A stretch of DNA of 64,000 bases from JAEZBP01 sp963832725. Its GTDB lineage: Bacteria > Myxococcota_A > Polyangia > Polyangiales > Sandaracinaceae. This document shows, piece by piece, positions 1 through 9,174 of the stretch. The notes under the pieces were generated by a model, which made no database searches, was not told the DNA's origin, and saw only the letters and a program-made list of their open reading frames with translations. The stretch spans positions 558,001 to 622,000 of the forward strand of contig CAWHVG010000001.1 in assembly GCA_963832725.1 (NCBI GenBank), read 5' to 3'. Made by a program: the position numbers and the translations under genes. Every line of letters starts with the position of its first letter. Position 1 is the first letter of the stretch.

Positions 1-241
1 TCCGAAAGCGCCCCTCTCGGTCCACGCTCACCACCAGGGGCTGCTGCGCGTCCGCCGGTGGCGAGCTCTCGGCGTCGGCCTCGGGCGGAACATGGAGCCA
101 AAACAACCGGTGCATCGCCGGCATGACCACCATGAAGATGATGAGAAGAACGAGGACGACGTCGACGAGCGGCGTCACGTTCATCTCCGGTTTGCTACGG
201 CCTTTCTTTCGGCCCTTACCGGTCTCGATCTCCATGCCCAT
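1..241 (-). CDS. exbD: ExbD/TolR-type proton-channel subunit (partial, 3' end outside window)
   Basis: Inner-membrane subunit of a TonB/Tol-type proton-driven energiser. The readable 80 residues show a basic N-terminus, then MNVTPLVDVVLVLLIIFMVV, the classic ExbD opening with the proton-path Asp in the single membrane helix, followed by the start of the periplasmic domain. The gene runs off the left edge. The ATG at 241 is preferred over the ATG at 235 because GAGGAG in the end of the upstream gene lies at the right distance. It is the second of two adjacent exbD genes, six bases after the first, and is presumably co-translated with it. Family identity is clear; the cargo of the system is unknown. 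Confidence 0.9.
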   Translation of the reverse strand, partial: MGMEIETGKGRKKGRSKPEMNVTPLVDVVLVLLIIFMVVMPAMHRLFWLHVPPEADAESSPPADAQQPLVVSVDREGRFR

Positions 242-247
242 GGCGCC

Positions 248-685
248 TCACTCCTCTCGAACGTCGTCTTCGGCGTGGCTGACCCGGAGCGACACGCCCG
301 GAAAGCCGACGCGCTGTGCGGCCTCGAAGAGCGGGCGCACGTCGCCGTAGCGGACGCCGCGGTCGGCGCGGAGGATGAGCTTGCGGCGGGGCTCGCGACC
401 GTGGGCTCGCGTGAGCGCGTCGATCACGTCGCCGGCCACCGGCTGCTCCTGGAAGTAGACCCGGCCGCCGTGGGTGATGGCCAGCATCCACGGCTCGGGC
501 CCGCTCTCGTCTCGCGCCTCGTCCGGGTGCGTGACGACCGGCACTTCGAGGTCGAGCCCCTCCTCCATGGCCGGGATGACGATCATGAAGATGATGAGCA
601 GCACGAGCACCACGTCGACGAGCGGCGTGACGTTCATCTGGGGCTTCGGTCGCCCCCGGCTCCCGCGTCGGCTGAGGCTCGACAT
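248..685 (-). CDS. exbD: ExbD/TolR-type proton-channel subunit
   Basis: A complete 145-residue ExbD-family protein. After a basic start it has MNVTPLVDVVLVLLIIFMIV (about residues 17-36), with the conserved membrane Asp, and then a periplasmic domain of about 100 residues, the normal length. A GGAG-rich Shine-Dalgarno precedes the ATG. It follows exbB by eight bases and is followed by a second, different exbD. Tandem exbD genes after one exbB are common in proteobacteria and may form a mixed dimer in the ExbB pentamer. The assignment as ExbD rather than TolR rests on the adjacent tonB-like gene; no Pal or TolB is in view. Confidence 0.92.
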   Translation of the reverse strand: MSSLSRRGSRGRPKPQMNVTPLVDVVLVLLIIFMIVIPAMEEGLDLEVPVVTHPDEARDESGPEPWMLAITHGGRVYFQEQPVAGDVIDALTRAHGREPRRKLILRADRGVRYGDVRPLFEAAQRVGFPGVSLRVSHAEDDVREE

Positions 686-694
686 CTCCGCTCC

Positions 695-1424
695 TCAGGC
701 GCTGGCGACCGCGCGCAGCTCGCCCGCGCCTTCGCTCGCCTCGGCGCTCGGCTTGGCCGCGACGCTCCCCGCTTCGAGCGCGTCGACCAGCTCGCTGCCC
801 GCGTTGGCGAGCCCCGCCTCGTACTTGGCGATGCGCCCGCTGAGCCAGTTGAAGACGAGCACGGACGGGATGGCGACCAAGAGCCCGTAGCCGGTCACGA
901 TCAGCGACTCGCTGATGGCGGGGCCGATGGTGCCCATGCCGCCGGAGGCCTCCTCGCCGATGAGCCGGAACGCGTTGAGGATGCCGAGGACCGTGCCGAG
1001 CAGCCCGATGAAGGGCGCCGTGGAGCCGGTCGAGGCGAGCACCGTCAGCCCGCGGTTCAGGCTCTCGCTCAGGTTCTCGCCCTTACGCTCGAGCGCGCGC
1101 TGGGCGAGCTCGGCGGACTTGTCGCGTCCGTGCCCTTCGCGCCGCCGGGCCAGGAACGTCGTCAGCCCCGTCGCGATGAAGCTCGCGAGGTGACTCTTGT
1201 CGTGCTTCTTCGCGACCTCGAGCACGCCCTCGTAGTCGGCGGCCTCCAGCAATGCGCCGGCCTCGGCCGCGAAGCGCCGGGAGCGCGCCTCCGAGAGCAC
1301 GACGAGGATCACGCGATCCACGACCACGTAGAATCCCGAACAGAGCTTGGGTGGTGAGCACGCATACGACGGCGCGAACCAGCCCGTTCATGTGCGTCCA
1401 GAGCTCGATCAGATCGATTTCCAT
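695..1424 (-). CDS. exbB: ExbB/TolQ/MotA-type proton channel (frameshifted)
   Basis: Channel-forming inner-membrane subunit that works with the two ExbD proteins. The N-terminus (MEIDLIELWTHMNGLVRAVV) and first membrane helix are in one frame. From VVVDRVILVVLSEA onward, including the conserved GLLGTVLGI segment and the last two helices, the protein is in another. Removing one T at 1331-1335 (GATTC to GATC on the gene strand) gives GIYVVVDRV, the expected family sequence, so I annotate one gene of about 242 residues. The start ATG at 1424 has GAGGAAAAC just upstream. The break has the same form as six others in this window and is probably an assembly error. Confidence 0.88.
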
Positions 1425-1455
1425 GTTTTCCTCTTCGGTCGCAGAGATCGTCCCG

Positions 1456-2242
1456 TCAGAGAACGTCCGGCCGGAACGTGAAGGCGTAGCGGAGCGGGTA
1501 CGGCACCGGCGTCCCGTCGGGCAGATGCGCGGCCTCGTAGATGCGACTCCGGACGCAGGCGAGGACCACGTCGTCCGGCACCAGCGGGTGACCGCGCTCG
1601 AGCCGGGCGCGCAGGATCCGGCCGTCGGGACCGACCACGACCCGCACGTAGAGGGTGATGGTCTCGGCCGTCGCGCCCTCGAGGCCAGGCGGACGCTCGG
1701 GTCGAGGGCAGCCGGAGAGCATGCGCGGCGCCGTGATCTCGAATCCGCTCCTGCTCCGGTGGCCGCGGCGGCGGCCTCGGCGGTCCCGGAGGCGGGGGAG
1801 GTGGTGGGGGCGGAGGCGGTGGAGCGACGCGCGCGGGCCCGGTCCCGCCCTCGACGCCGTCCTCCGAGCCGACCGGGCCGACCTCGCCGGGGTCGGCGAG
1901 CTCGCCCTCCGCTTCCTGTGCGCGCTCGTCTGGGATCGACGTCGGCGGCGCGTCGACGACGACCGCGGCCGGCCTCCCGCGCGGAGGCGGGCGGCGCGAG
2001 GGCGGCGGCGGAGGGGGAGGAGGCGGCGGCTCGGGCTCCGGCTCGGGCTCGGCCGTCTCGATGGCCGCGAACGACACGTCCACGTCGCGCTCGCGCCGCT
2101 CCACCACGGCGTGGGCCGTGGCGATGGCCGCGCCGATGAGCAGCGCGAGGCCGACGAAGATCAGCCCCGCCAGCAGCAGGGAGAGCGTGCGGCGTCCGCC
2201 GTCCTCGTCTCGTCGGGCCTTCGCGTCGAAGTCGCTGAACAT
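1456..2242 (-). CDS. TonB-like energy transducer (frameshifted)
   Basis: Carries energy from ExbBD across the periplasm to outer-membrane receptors. Residues about 18-45 form one membrane helix (LSLLLAGLIFVGLALLIGAA). Next come acidic-proline repeats (PEPEPEP, then long proline runs) spanning the periplasm, and finally a compact TonB C-terminal-like domain (ITLYVRVVVGPDGRIL to YAFTFRPDVL). The last domain is out of frame with the rest. Dropping one base at 1741-1745 (GATTC to GATC on the gene strand) restores RIEITAPRMLSGCPRP. It is the first gene of the tonB-exbB-exbD-exbD operon. The Pro-rich spacer and gene order support TonB; which receptor it serves is not visible. Confidence 0.8.
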
Positions 2243-2990
2243 GGGCCGCTCCGGCGGCGCAAGCGCCGCGTTCGGGCCGCACGTCTACGTGGCCGCTGTG
2301 AAGCGGCGGTGACGAGAACGACACGCTCGATGGTCATCGGGAACCGCGCCCCCACCTGGCGACGTCATGATGGGCGCACGCTGCAATTCTGGACCTCTGC
2401 AGGCCTCCGCCGCCGTCAGGAAGACCGCCGACCTCCTCTCGCGAAACGACGGAGCGTCGATGAAGTCGGAAACGTGTCCCGGCCGTCACCCTTCGGCCAT
2501 GAGCGCCATGGCCGCGCCATCGTCCCGCCACGTACCCGTCGTGGGGGCGGCGAGGCCTCCCTCCTCGCGGCCGTGCCATGCGCGGCCAATCCGATCGGGC
2601 GGCGCGGAGGGAGCTCGCCCTCACGCTCCGATCGCCGTCGTTCGCGGGAAGAACCGCTCTGGCGCCGGGTGCGCTCGCACCTTTCGCGTCTGCGGGAGGG
2701 TAACGCTCGGGAGAGGCCGGAGATCCGGGCGTGACCGCCTCCTCGACTGCGCTCCGGCGCGACGGTCCCGCGCTTGCCGGGTCGTGTGCGCGGCGAATCG
2801 AAGGCTCAGCCTGGATTTCGCGCCGAATCGCTGCTGCGAGCGGTCTGGCCCCGCCAGGACGGGCTTACGTCCTCGGGGCCTCGGTCGCCGTAGGTGAACT
2901 ACGGCTCGGTCGTCCCCTGCGGGCGCGCTTCGTCCTGACGCGGCCATCCGCGCTCTCGCGAACGCGATTCACGCGAAATCCAGGCTCAGC
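2243..2990. other. 748-base intergenic region without a convincing gene
   Basis: No open frame here has myxobacterial codon bias or a recognisable domain, although several open frames exist because of the high GC. The stretch lies upstream of tonB and downstream of the gene ending at 2991, so it should hold the tonB operon promoter. The only clear structure is the long-range inverted repeat listed separately at 2808-2986. Confidence 0.5.
2808..2986. repeat. Inverted repeat, about 22-base arms, about 130 bases apart
   Basis: The left arm (2808-2831) begins AGCCTGGATTTCGCG and ends GAATCGC. The right arm (2964-2986) is its reverse complement except for one or two bases between the blocks. The arms could be the ends of a small non-autonomous mobile element or of a long hairpin. 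No target duplication was recognised. Confidence 0.6.
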
Positions 2991-3787
2991 TCAGACCGCG
3001 CCGGCGCCCGATCCGCTCGGTGAGGTGGTGGGTGCCGTGGACGCGTCGCTGGTCGGGGTCGCGTCCGCCGCGCGCGGCGCCTGGTCCTTGCCGCTGGTGC
3101 GCCGCGCGGTCGGCCGGATGCGCGACGCGAGGTCGTGCCGATCGGCCAGCCGGTAGAGCCCGCTCAAGGTCGTCGCCACCCCCTGGTAGACCACCATCCA
3201 CGCCTCGATGGCGCGGTCGCGCGCGGTGAGCGCCCCCTCGTTCTCGCGCTCCTCCCTGCGCAGCCCGTCGAGGGCGGACGCGAGCGGGGCGAGCGCGGCC
3301 TCGAGCTTCTCGGCGATGGTCGTGGTGGAGACGGGATCGCCGAGCCCGTCCTCGAGGTCGACCGGGTCCTCGCGCAAGAGCCCGATGGTGGTCTCGACCC
3401 GGCTGCGGAGCTGCATGGGCGGCCGCGGAGCCGGAGAGTCGAGGCCATAGCGGGCCAGCCCGTCGTCGCCGAGGGCCGCCTCCACCCGCGCGCGCACGCG
3501 CTGGTAGAGCGTCAGCAGCGCGTCACGGCTCTCGTTGCGCGCGCTGTCGAGGACGACGTCGTCCGCCTGCTCCGCCACGTTCCGGTCCTCCGCCGCGCCG
3601 AGCGCGTCGGTCTGGGATTCGAGGCACGCACACAGACGATGGATCGGTGCTTCACCTGCGCCTCGCTCAACCCGTCGACGCGCGCCCCGACCTCCTTCGC
3701 GATGAGGTCCCGATGGGTCCGCCCGGACGCCACCACCGCCTCGCCGTTGTGAACACGATTCTCGACCTTCTGGGTACGCTCTGCCAT
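2991..3787 (-). CDS. Hypothetical protein, coiled-coil-prone (frameshifted)
   Basis: A soluble protein of about 265 residues with no family that I recognise. It begins MAERTQKVENRVHNGEAVVA and continues with helical, charged segments (for example RNVAEQADDVVLDSARNESR), ending in an Ala/Thr/Ser/Pro-rich tail of about 30 residues. The start at 3787 has GGGAGGACGTCGAGGA upstream. The first 50 residues and the rest are in different frames; one missing base near 3620, probably a C in a CC run, would rejoin them as one protein. The tail is low-complexity and probably disordered. No neighbour suggests a function. Confidence 0.6.
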
Positions 3788-4010
3788 TCCTCGACGTCCT
3801 CCCTTCGAGGGTCTGGATCGCCTTCGCAGCTCGAAGCCACGAGCGCCGGCTCCCGTCCCGCTGCAGGAGGGGGAGCGCCGGGTGCGTTCCAAACCCCTTT
3901 CGATCTCTCATAGCAAATCCCTTTTCCTTCGCGAAATCCCCATCCGGTGACATCGGGGGCCGAAAGCCCGGCCGCGGTCCTCCTGCGGGCCCGCCCCGAG
4001 GCGGACGCCA

Positions 4011-4320
4011 ATTGGCCGAGGGAGGATTCTCCCGCCCCCGCGCGGCCTCGGATTGGCCGCGGGAGGATTCTCCCGTGCACCCGCGAGAGCGGCGGCGGCG
4101 TCTCACGGACCTCTCGTGGCGCACAGGAGACGGCGTGGACGTGTCCGCATCCTCCGGCGGCCGAGACGATTCCGCGCGCGCGTCTCTCGATCCTCCGACG
4201 GCCGAACCGACGCCGCGCGCGCGTCTCTCGATCCTCCGACGGCCGAACCGACGCCGCGCGCGCGTCTCCCGATTGTCCGGCGCCCCCGCGGGGCCCGCTT
4301 CCACGTCTCACGAGCCTCCG
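4011..4320. repeat. Degenerate 41-bp tandem repeats
   Basis: Two near-identical blocks (ATTGGCC, then GGGAGGATTCTCCCG) start at 4011 and 4052, exactly 41 bases apart. From 4099 a second motif, CGTCTC followed by TCCTCCGRCGGCCGA, recurs at 4140, 4181, 4222, 4263 and 4304, also at 41-base steps. The copies at 4181 and 4222 are almost identical, the outer ones more decayed. This fills most of the 740-base gap between the genes at 2991-3787 and 4527-5294; I see no gene in the gap. Confidence 0.8.
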
Positions 4321-4526
4321 GCGCGCCTGCGGAGGGTGCGCAGGGGCAGGAGGAATCCCCGACGGCGAAACGAGCCTCGTTCGGCGGTCGGAGGCTGCCC
4401 GGACGCGGGATCCGATGCGCGGTGGAGCGCCCCGCGACGGGAAGCGCGCCGCCGGACCGAGCGCGAGGGCGCGATCGACGACGGCGACGACGGCGTCGGG
4501 GAGCTCGGGGGCGGAATCGACCGCGC

Positions 4527-5294
4527 TCAACGCGCGGGCGGCGGGCCGTCGGAGCGGAGGATGTGCTCTGGATCGCCGAGGAACTCGAAGTGCATCGTGT
4601 CCATCAGCTCGTCGTGCCCGAGCCAGTAGAAGCCGTACTTCTCGAACCCGCGGACCCAGCACTCCGGCATCACCATCCGCTCGAAGATCGAGTCGGGCTG
4701 CGCCTGACAGAGCGGGTGCAGCCGCCACTCCTTCACGCAGTTGCAGCAGGTGTTCTCGTGCGGATCGAGATCGATGGCGATCCCGTAGACGTGATTGCTC
4801 ACTTCGCCGTTGTGGTAGGTGTTGCGGTCGCGGATGCCGCTCAGCCGGTGCGGCGCGTAGTCGTCCTGGCAGGTGCGGGCGATCTCCTGCTCGGCGCAGC
4901 GCGCCGCCGGGATGATCCGCTCGTTGAGCCGGACCGGCAGACCGAAGAGGCGCAGCCCCCGCGCGTTCTGGAGCGGCGTGTGGTCGTTCCACGAAGGCGA
5001 GCCGAAGCCCTCGAAGTAGCCGTAGTTCTCGGTCCGGTAGCGGATCGCGTCCTGCGCGCGGCGGCGGCGGGCGCGAACCTCATCGTGATCCATGCCCCGG
5101 CGGACCAGCCAGTTGGCGCGGATCAGAAAAGGCTGCGGGCGCTGCTCGTTGCAGAGGATCTCTTCCGACGCCGTGCGCTCACGCCAGCCCGGCTCGTCGT
5201 CCTCCTGGGCGCCGCCCGGCACCGACACGCACACGCCCAGCGCGAACGCGGCGGACGCGAGGGCGGCGATGACGGCTCGATTGGTCTTCTTCAC
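4527..5294 (-). CDS. Secreted M15-family peptidase (VanY/D-Ala-D-Ala carboxypeptidase-like)
   Basis: Probable periplasmic peptidoglycan-trimming zinc peptidase. The signal peptide is KKTNRAVIAALASAAFALGVCV with cleavage near GGAQ. The zinc and catalytic pattern of the M15_4 group is present: SNHVYGIAIDLD (His and Asp ligands) and, about 70 residues later, DTMHFEF with the last His. At about 255 residues it fits the family. Several cysteines (CCNC, CQAQ, PECW) suggest disulfides, consistent with export. The GTG at 5294 is chosen because it gives a clean signal peptide and has TACGTT seven bases upstream, as in other apparently leaderless genes here. Substrate is inferred from the fold only. 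Confidence 0.8.
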   Translation of the reverse strand: MKKTNRAVIAALASAAFALGVCVSVPGGAQEDDEPGWRERTASEEILCNEQRPQPFLIRANWLVRRGMDHDEVRARRRRAQDAIRYRTENYGYFEGFGSPSWNDHTPLQNARGLRLFGLPVRLNERIIPAARCAEQEIARTCQDDYAPHRLSGIRDRNTYHNGEVSNHVYGIAIDLDPHENTCCNCVKEWRLHPLCQAQPDSIFERMVMPECWVRGFEKYGFYWLGHDELMDTMHFEFLGDPEHILRSDGPPPAR

Positions 5295-5301
5295 GAGGGC
5301 C

Positions 5302-5307
5302 AACGTA
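5302..5307 (-). promoter_or_regulatory. Putative -10 box (TACGTT) of a leaderless transcript
   Basis: On the minus strand TACGTT ends seven bases before the GTG of the M15 peptidase, so transcription would start at or next to the start codon. No Shine-Dalgarno is present between them. Confidence 0.45.
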
Positions 5308-5326
5308 GCAAGAGTGCCGAGGAGGG

Positions 5327-6820
5327 CTACGCGCGGTCCACGCCGTAGAGCGCGCCGTGGCGCGACCAGAGGTACGCGAGCAAGTCCTCCACGTGGTCGC
5401 GCTCGCCGACCGCGGCCCGCACGATGTCCGGCGCCTCGTCGAGGTGGCCCTTCTCGTGGATGCGCTCGCGCAAGAACGCGAGCACCGGCGCGAACGCGCC
5501 CTTCCCCACGTGCTCCCAGAGATCCGGCACGGCCTCCGTGAGCGCGGCGCCGAGGCTGGCCGCGTAGAGGTTGCCCAGCGTGTAGCTCGGGAAGTACCCG
5601 AACGCGGCGCCCGACCAGTGCACGTCCTGCAGCACGCCCTGCGCGTCGTCCGGCGGGGTCACGCCGAGGTACTCCGCGTAGCGCGCGTTCCAGGCGTCGG
5701 GGAGCTCCTCGATCGACAGCTTCCGCTCGAAGAGCTGAAGCTCCAGCTCGAAGCGGATGATGATGTGCAGGTTGTAGGTGACCTCGTCGGCCTTCACGCG
5801 GATCAGCCCCGGTGCGACGCGGTTGGACGCGCGGTAGAGCGTCTCACCGTCGAGATCCGCGTCCGGAAGCCAGCGCGCCGCGCGCGTGGCGAGCCAGCCG
5901 CAGAAGGGGCGCGAGCGGCCGATGAAGTTCTCCCAGAAGCGCGACTGCGACTCGTGGAGCCCGAAGCTCGCGGCCCGCGAGGCCGTGGTGCCGTCCCATC
6001 GATGCGGCAGGCCCTGCTCGTAGAGCGCGTGACCCGTCTCGTGGATGGTGCCGCCCAGACCGCCGAGCAGGTCGGCCGCGTCGATCTTGGTGGTGATGCG
6101 GACGTCGCCCGCCCCGTGCCCCGACGTGAAGGGGTGCTCGGCGGGATCGAGGCGGCCTCCCTCGAAGTCGTAGCCGAGCGCCTCGGACACGTCGCGGTGG
6201 AGGGTCTCTTGCGCCTTCGGATCGTGCTCGCCCGCCAGCCGCGGAATGGCCGGCCGCGCGGCGATGGCCTCGAGCAGAGGCGTCAGTTCGTCGCGCAGGC
6301 GGGCGAACATCCGGCGCAGATCGTCGACCGTCGTCCCGGGGTCGTACTCCTCGAGCGCGACCTCGTAGGGGTGGCGCTTCGGATTGATGGCCTCGGCGCG
6401 CCGGAGGCTGAGATCGAGGATTTCTTCTGGAGGGTCGGCGCGAAGCGCGCGAAGTCCGAGGTGCGCTTGGCCTCGATCCAGGTCGCGAACCCTTCGCTCC
6501 GGGCCCGCGCCAGCGCGTCCACCAGCGCCGGCGGCACCTTTCGCTCCCGGGCGTGCTCGCGGCCGAGGTTGCGGCGGCAGGCCACCTTCACCGGATCGCG
6601 CTCGCCCTCGAGGTCGGCCAGCCAGGCGCCGACCCGCGCGTCGGTGACCAGCTCGTGCAGGAACCCGGAGAGGAGCGCCTGCTGCTCGCCCCGCAACGAG
6701 GCGGCTTTGGGCGGCATCATCGTCTGCTCGTCCCAGCCGAGCGTGCCCATCACGCCCTCGAGCGTCTCGATCCGAGCGCACGTGCTCGACCAACGCGTCC
6801 CAGCTCTTCGTCTCGCTCAC
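5327..6820 (-). CDS. M32 (Taq-type) metallocarboxypeptidase (two frameshifts)
   Basis: Zinc carboxypeptidase that removes C-terminal residues from peptides in the cytoplasm. It shows the M32 signatures in order: GTLGWDEQTMMPPK near the N-terminus, the zinc motif in GGTIHETGHALYEQGL, HESQSRFWENFIGRS with the third ligand Glu, and VKADEVTYNLHIIIRFELE. Total length of about 495 residues is typical. The sequence is broken twice: near 6770 (GATCC where GATC would keep frame; restores VRSIETLEGVMGTLGW) and near 6424 in a run of A. The GTG start at 6820 has GAGGTGG upstream. The intact motifs argue for an active gene with sequence errors rather than a pseudogene. Confidence 0.88.
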   Translation of the reverse strand: MSETKSWDALVEHVRSDRDARGRDGHARLGRADDDAAQSRLVAGRAAGAPLRVPARAGHRRAGRRLAGRPRGRARSGEGGLPPQPRPRARPGAKGAAGAGGRAGAGPERRVRDLDRGQAHLGLRALRADPPEEILDLSLRRAEAINPKRHPYEVALEEYDPGTTVDDLRRMFARLRDELTPLLEAIAARPAIPRLAGEHDPKAQETLHRDVSEALGYDFEGGRLDPAEHPFTSGHGAGDVRITTKIDAADLLGGLGGTIHETGHALYEQGLPHRWDGTTASRAASFGLHESQSRFWENFIGRSRPFCGWLATRAARWLPDADLDGETLYRASNRVAPGLIRVKADEVTYNLHIIIRFELELQLFERKLSIEELPDAWNARYAEYLGVTPPDDAQGVLQDVHWSGAAFGYFPSYTLGNLYAASLGAALTEAVPDLWEHVGKGAFAPVLAFLRERIHEKGHLDEAPDIVRAAVGERDHVEDLLAYLWSRHGALYGVDRA

Positions 6821-7058
6821 TGTGTCCACCTCACTGTGTCCAGCTCGGGTCGGGCGTGTTCGGGCCACGCTTTCACACCCGGCCGCCTCGGGGCAAGTCC
6901 GGGGCGCACGCGGGTAGGAAACCCGCCCGAGGGGCGAATCGGACCGGTATGCCCGGCATGACGGTGGACCAGCGCATGACGCGCAAAGTCCACACCATGA
7001 GCGCGCGCGACGCGCTCCCGGCGGCGGCGGGGACCATGGCCGAGCAGGACACCGGCGG

Positions 7059-7132
7059 GCGCGACGGAACCCTCAGCGCGACGGAACCCTGCAGCGCGAC
7101 GGAACCCTCAGCGCGACGGAACCCTCAGCGCG
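7059..7132. repeat. 17-bp tandem repeat, about 4.3 copies
   Basis: GCGCGACGGAACCCTCA is repeated four times, one copy carrying one extra G, and then decays. The array sits at the 3' end of the RNA methyltransferase gene and includes its last codons. The rest of the 300-base gap (6821-7124) shows only a short hairpin, GCGGGT/ACCCGC, near 6910. Confidence 0.85.
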
Positions 7133-8253
7133 CCGGTCCGACCAACGCGCCCACGCGTAGACCCCCGCTCTGCGTGACGAACGCCGTCTCGAGGTGCGGC
7201 GAGACCAGCATCCCGAGCCGCCGTTCGCTCGTGATGACGGCCACGCGCCAACCGGGCGGCAGCTCGCTCACCCGGCGACCGAGCGCGCGATAGAGCGGCG
7301 CGAGCGGCTCGGCCGTACCGAGGCGCTTGCCGTAGGGAGGGTTGGCGATCACGAGCCCCGCCGGCGCATCGCTCACCGCGCTCAGATTGAGCTCGGAGAG
7401 GCTGACCGCCGAGAGGCTCAGGTCCGCCTCCACCCCGGCCCGGGCCGCGTTTCGCTCCGCGGCCGCGATCGCCTGAGCGTCTCGATCCCCGCCCAGGATG
7501 GGCGCCGGCGCCGCGCTCGCCGCCCGCTCGATCGCCTCTCGTCCGCGTCGCCCGCCAGCTCGCCTCGTCCAGCATCGGCGTCCGCTCGAACGCGAAGCCG
7601 CGCAGGCGCCCGGGCGGCAGGCCACGGGACATCACCGCCGCCTCGATGGGCAAGGTGCCGGCGCCCGCGAAGGGATTGACCAGCGGGCTCGTCCCGTCCC
7701 ATCCGGACGCCACGAGGAGCGCCCGCGCCAGATCCTCGCGCAAGGGCGCCTCCGCCACGTCCAAGCGGTAGCCCCGGCGGTGGAGCGGCGCCCCCGAGGT
7801 GTCGATGGAGACCATCGCCTGGTCTCGCTCCAGCCGGATGGCGACCGGCACCCCTTCGTCCTCGGGATCGAGCCGATCGTCGCCCAGCCGGACGGCGATG
7901 GCGCGGGCGACCCGCTCTCCGATGGCGCCGCTGTGGTGCAGCCGGCTCTTCTTGGCGCTCACCCGCACCGCCCGCGGCACGCCGGGCGTCAGGAAGCGCT
8001 CCCACGGCAGCGCCGCCACCTCACGCTCCAGCGCGTCGAACCGGGTGACCCGGAAGCGGCCGACCCGCACGAGCACGTGCGTCGCCAGCCCGCTCTCCAG
8101 GTTGGCGCGATAGATCACGCGGCGGTGGCCACGCGCCTCGACGCCTCCCGGGACGACGGCGGGATCGAGCGCGCCGAGCGACGCGAGCTCATGGGCCAAA
8201 AGCGGCTCGAGCCCGGGCGCGCAGCTCGCGAAGATGAAGTGAGGGGCGGTCAC
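7125..8253 (-). CDS. THUMP-domain RNA methyltransferase, RlmL/UPF0020 type (frameshifted)
   Basis: SAM-dependent methyltransferase probably acting on a guanine N2 of rRNA or tRNA. The N-terminal half (FIFASCAPGLEPLLAHEL, then RGYRLDVAEAPLREDLARAL) matches the THUMP region of the RlmL/TrmN family. Next come the SAM-binding segment NPFAGAGTLPIEAA and the catalytic IANPPYGKRLG. A frameshift near 7540 separates these last two motifs; losing one base close to a GATC restores TRAIERAASAAPAPILGGDRD. The GTG at 8253 is preferred because homology begins there. An ATG at 8355 would overlap the divergent gene inside a CCATGG shared by both. The exact RNA target cannot be told from sequence. Confidence 0.82.
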
Positions 8254-8353
8254 AGAGAGGCGTGGGTAGCCTTCGGAGCCCTTCCACGCCAGCCGGATCG
8301 CGCCTTCTTTGGTTTCGACCCGACGGCGGGCGTATCCTGATCGACGCCTCTCC

Positions 8354-9113
8354 ATGGAGCAGCACTCCGCAGACGCCGACGGTGAATCGGCGCGGCTCGT
8401 CCGCGACGCGCTCGAGCGCACCGGGCTCGCCGACGCGCTCGAGCACGCGCTGGCCTCCGCCGGCCTCGACGCCGTCCCCGACGACTTCGATGCGCTCGCG
8501 CGCTTCCTGGAGACCCACCTCCTCGACGCGATCGTCGGCCGCGTTCACCCCAGCACCGCGCGCTCGATTCGTGGAGGACATCGTGGAGCGTGCCGCCGGC
8601 GACACCGGCGCGCGGCGCGTCTCGGAGCGACCGCCGGAGCAGGTGGCGACCGTCCCTCCGCCCGCGGGCGGCGACGATCCCTACCTGGATCTCGCCACGG
8701 GTGCCGTCCACACCCGGCCCACGCCCACCTGGGGCGTCCCGCGCGGCGAGCCGGCGCCGGGCGTGTGGCTGATCGTCTCGACCGACGAAGCCCTGGTCGA
8801 TCTGGCGGAACGCGCGGCCCCGCACGGCACCGACGTCGTACGCGTCTCGTCCATGGCGGTGCTCAAAGGAGCGCTCGCGCGCGGCGACGGCCCCACGAGC
8901 TGCGTGGTGCTGGACGCGGAGGCTCCTTCGATCGCCTTCGACCGCGCGGTGGCCGCCGTGACCGAAGAAGCCACGGCCACGCGGGTCGTGCTATGGCGCA
9001 TGGGCAACGAGGCGCGGGCGAACCTGGCGCGTGCCGTGCCGGTGGCCCGCAGCTGGCTGTCGCTCGAGGCGGAGGTCACCCCGCCCGAGCTCGTGCAGCT
9101 TCTCGGAGCCTGA
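8354..9113 (+). CDS. Hypothetical protein with a degenerate receiver-like C-terminal domain (frameshifted)
   Basis: About 252 residues. The N-terminal 70 residues are acidic and helical (ALERTGLADALEHALA). The C-terminal half (GVWLIVSTDEALVDLAERA to LVQLLGA) alternates beta and alpha like a response-regulator receiver but lacks a clear phospho-acceptor loop. The two halves are out of frame; changing GATTC at 8566-8570 to GATC gives TARSIVEDIVERAAG and one continuous gene. It diverges from the methyltransferase gene and precedes the NYN gene by about 60 bases in the same direction. I do not recognise a named family, and a signalling role is only suggested by the fold pattern. Confidence 0.65.
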
Positions 9114-9174
9114 GCTAGATGTCCTCCACGGGCGGCCCGGATGGGGGCGCGCCCCGAAACAAGGAGCTTTCTCG

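Noticed and set aside
1331..1335. Programmed ribosomal frameshifting in ExbB, TonB, kinase and others
   Set aside because: There is no slippery heptamer or conserved downstream structure. The same GATTC change hits unrelated genes in which no frameshifting is known.
92..1357. Long open frames on the strand opposite the exb operon, and many similar antisense frames across the window
   Set aside because: They are shadows produced by the high GC; their peptides are Arg/Ala/Pro-rich with no domains, while the other strand has clear families.
2334..2897. Open frames in the gap between tonB and the next gene
   Set aside because: No domain, no codon-position bias, and several frames overlap with equal quality.
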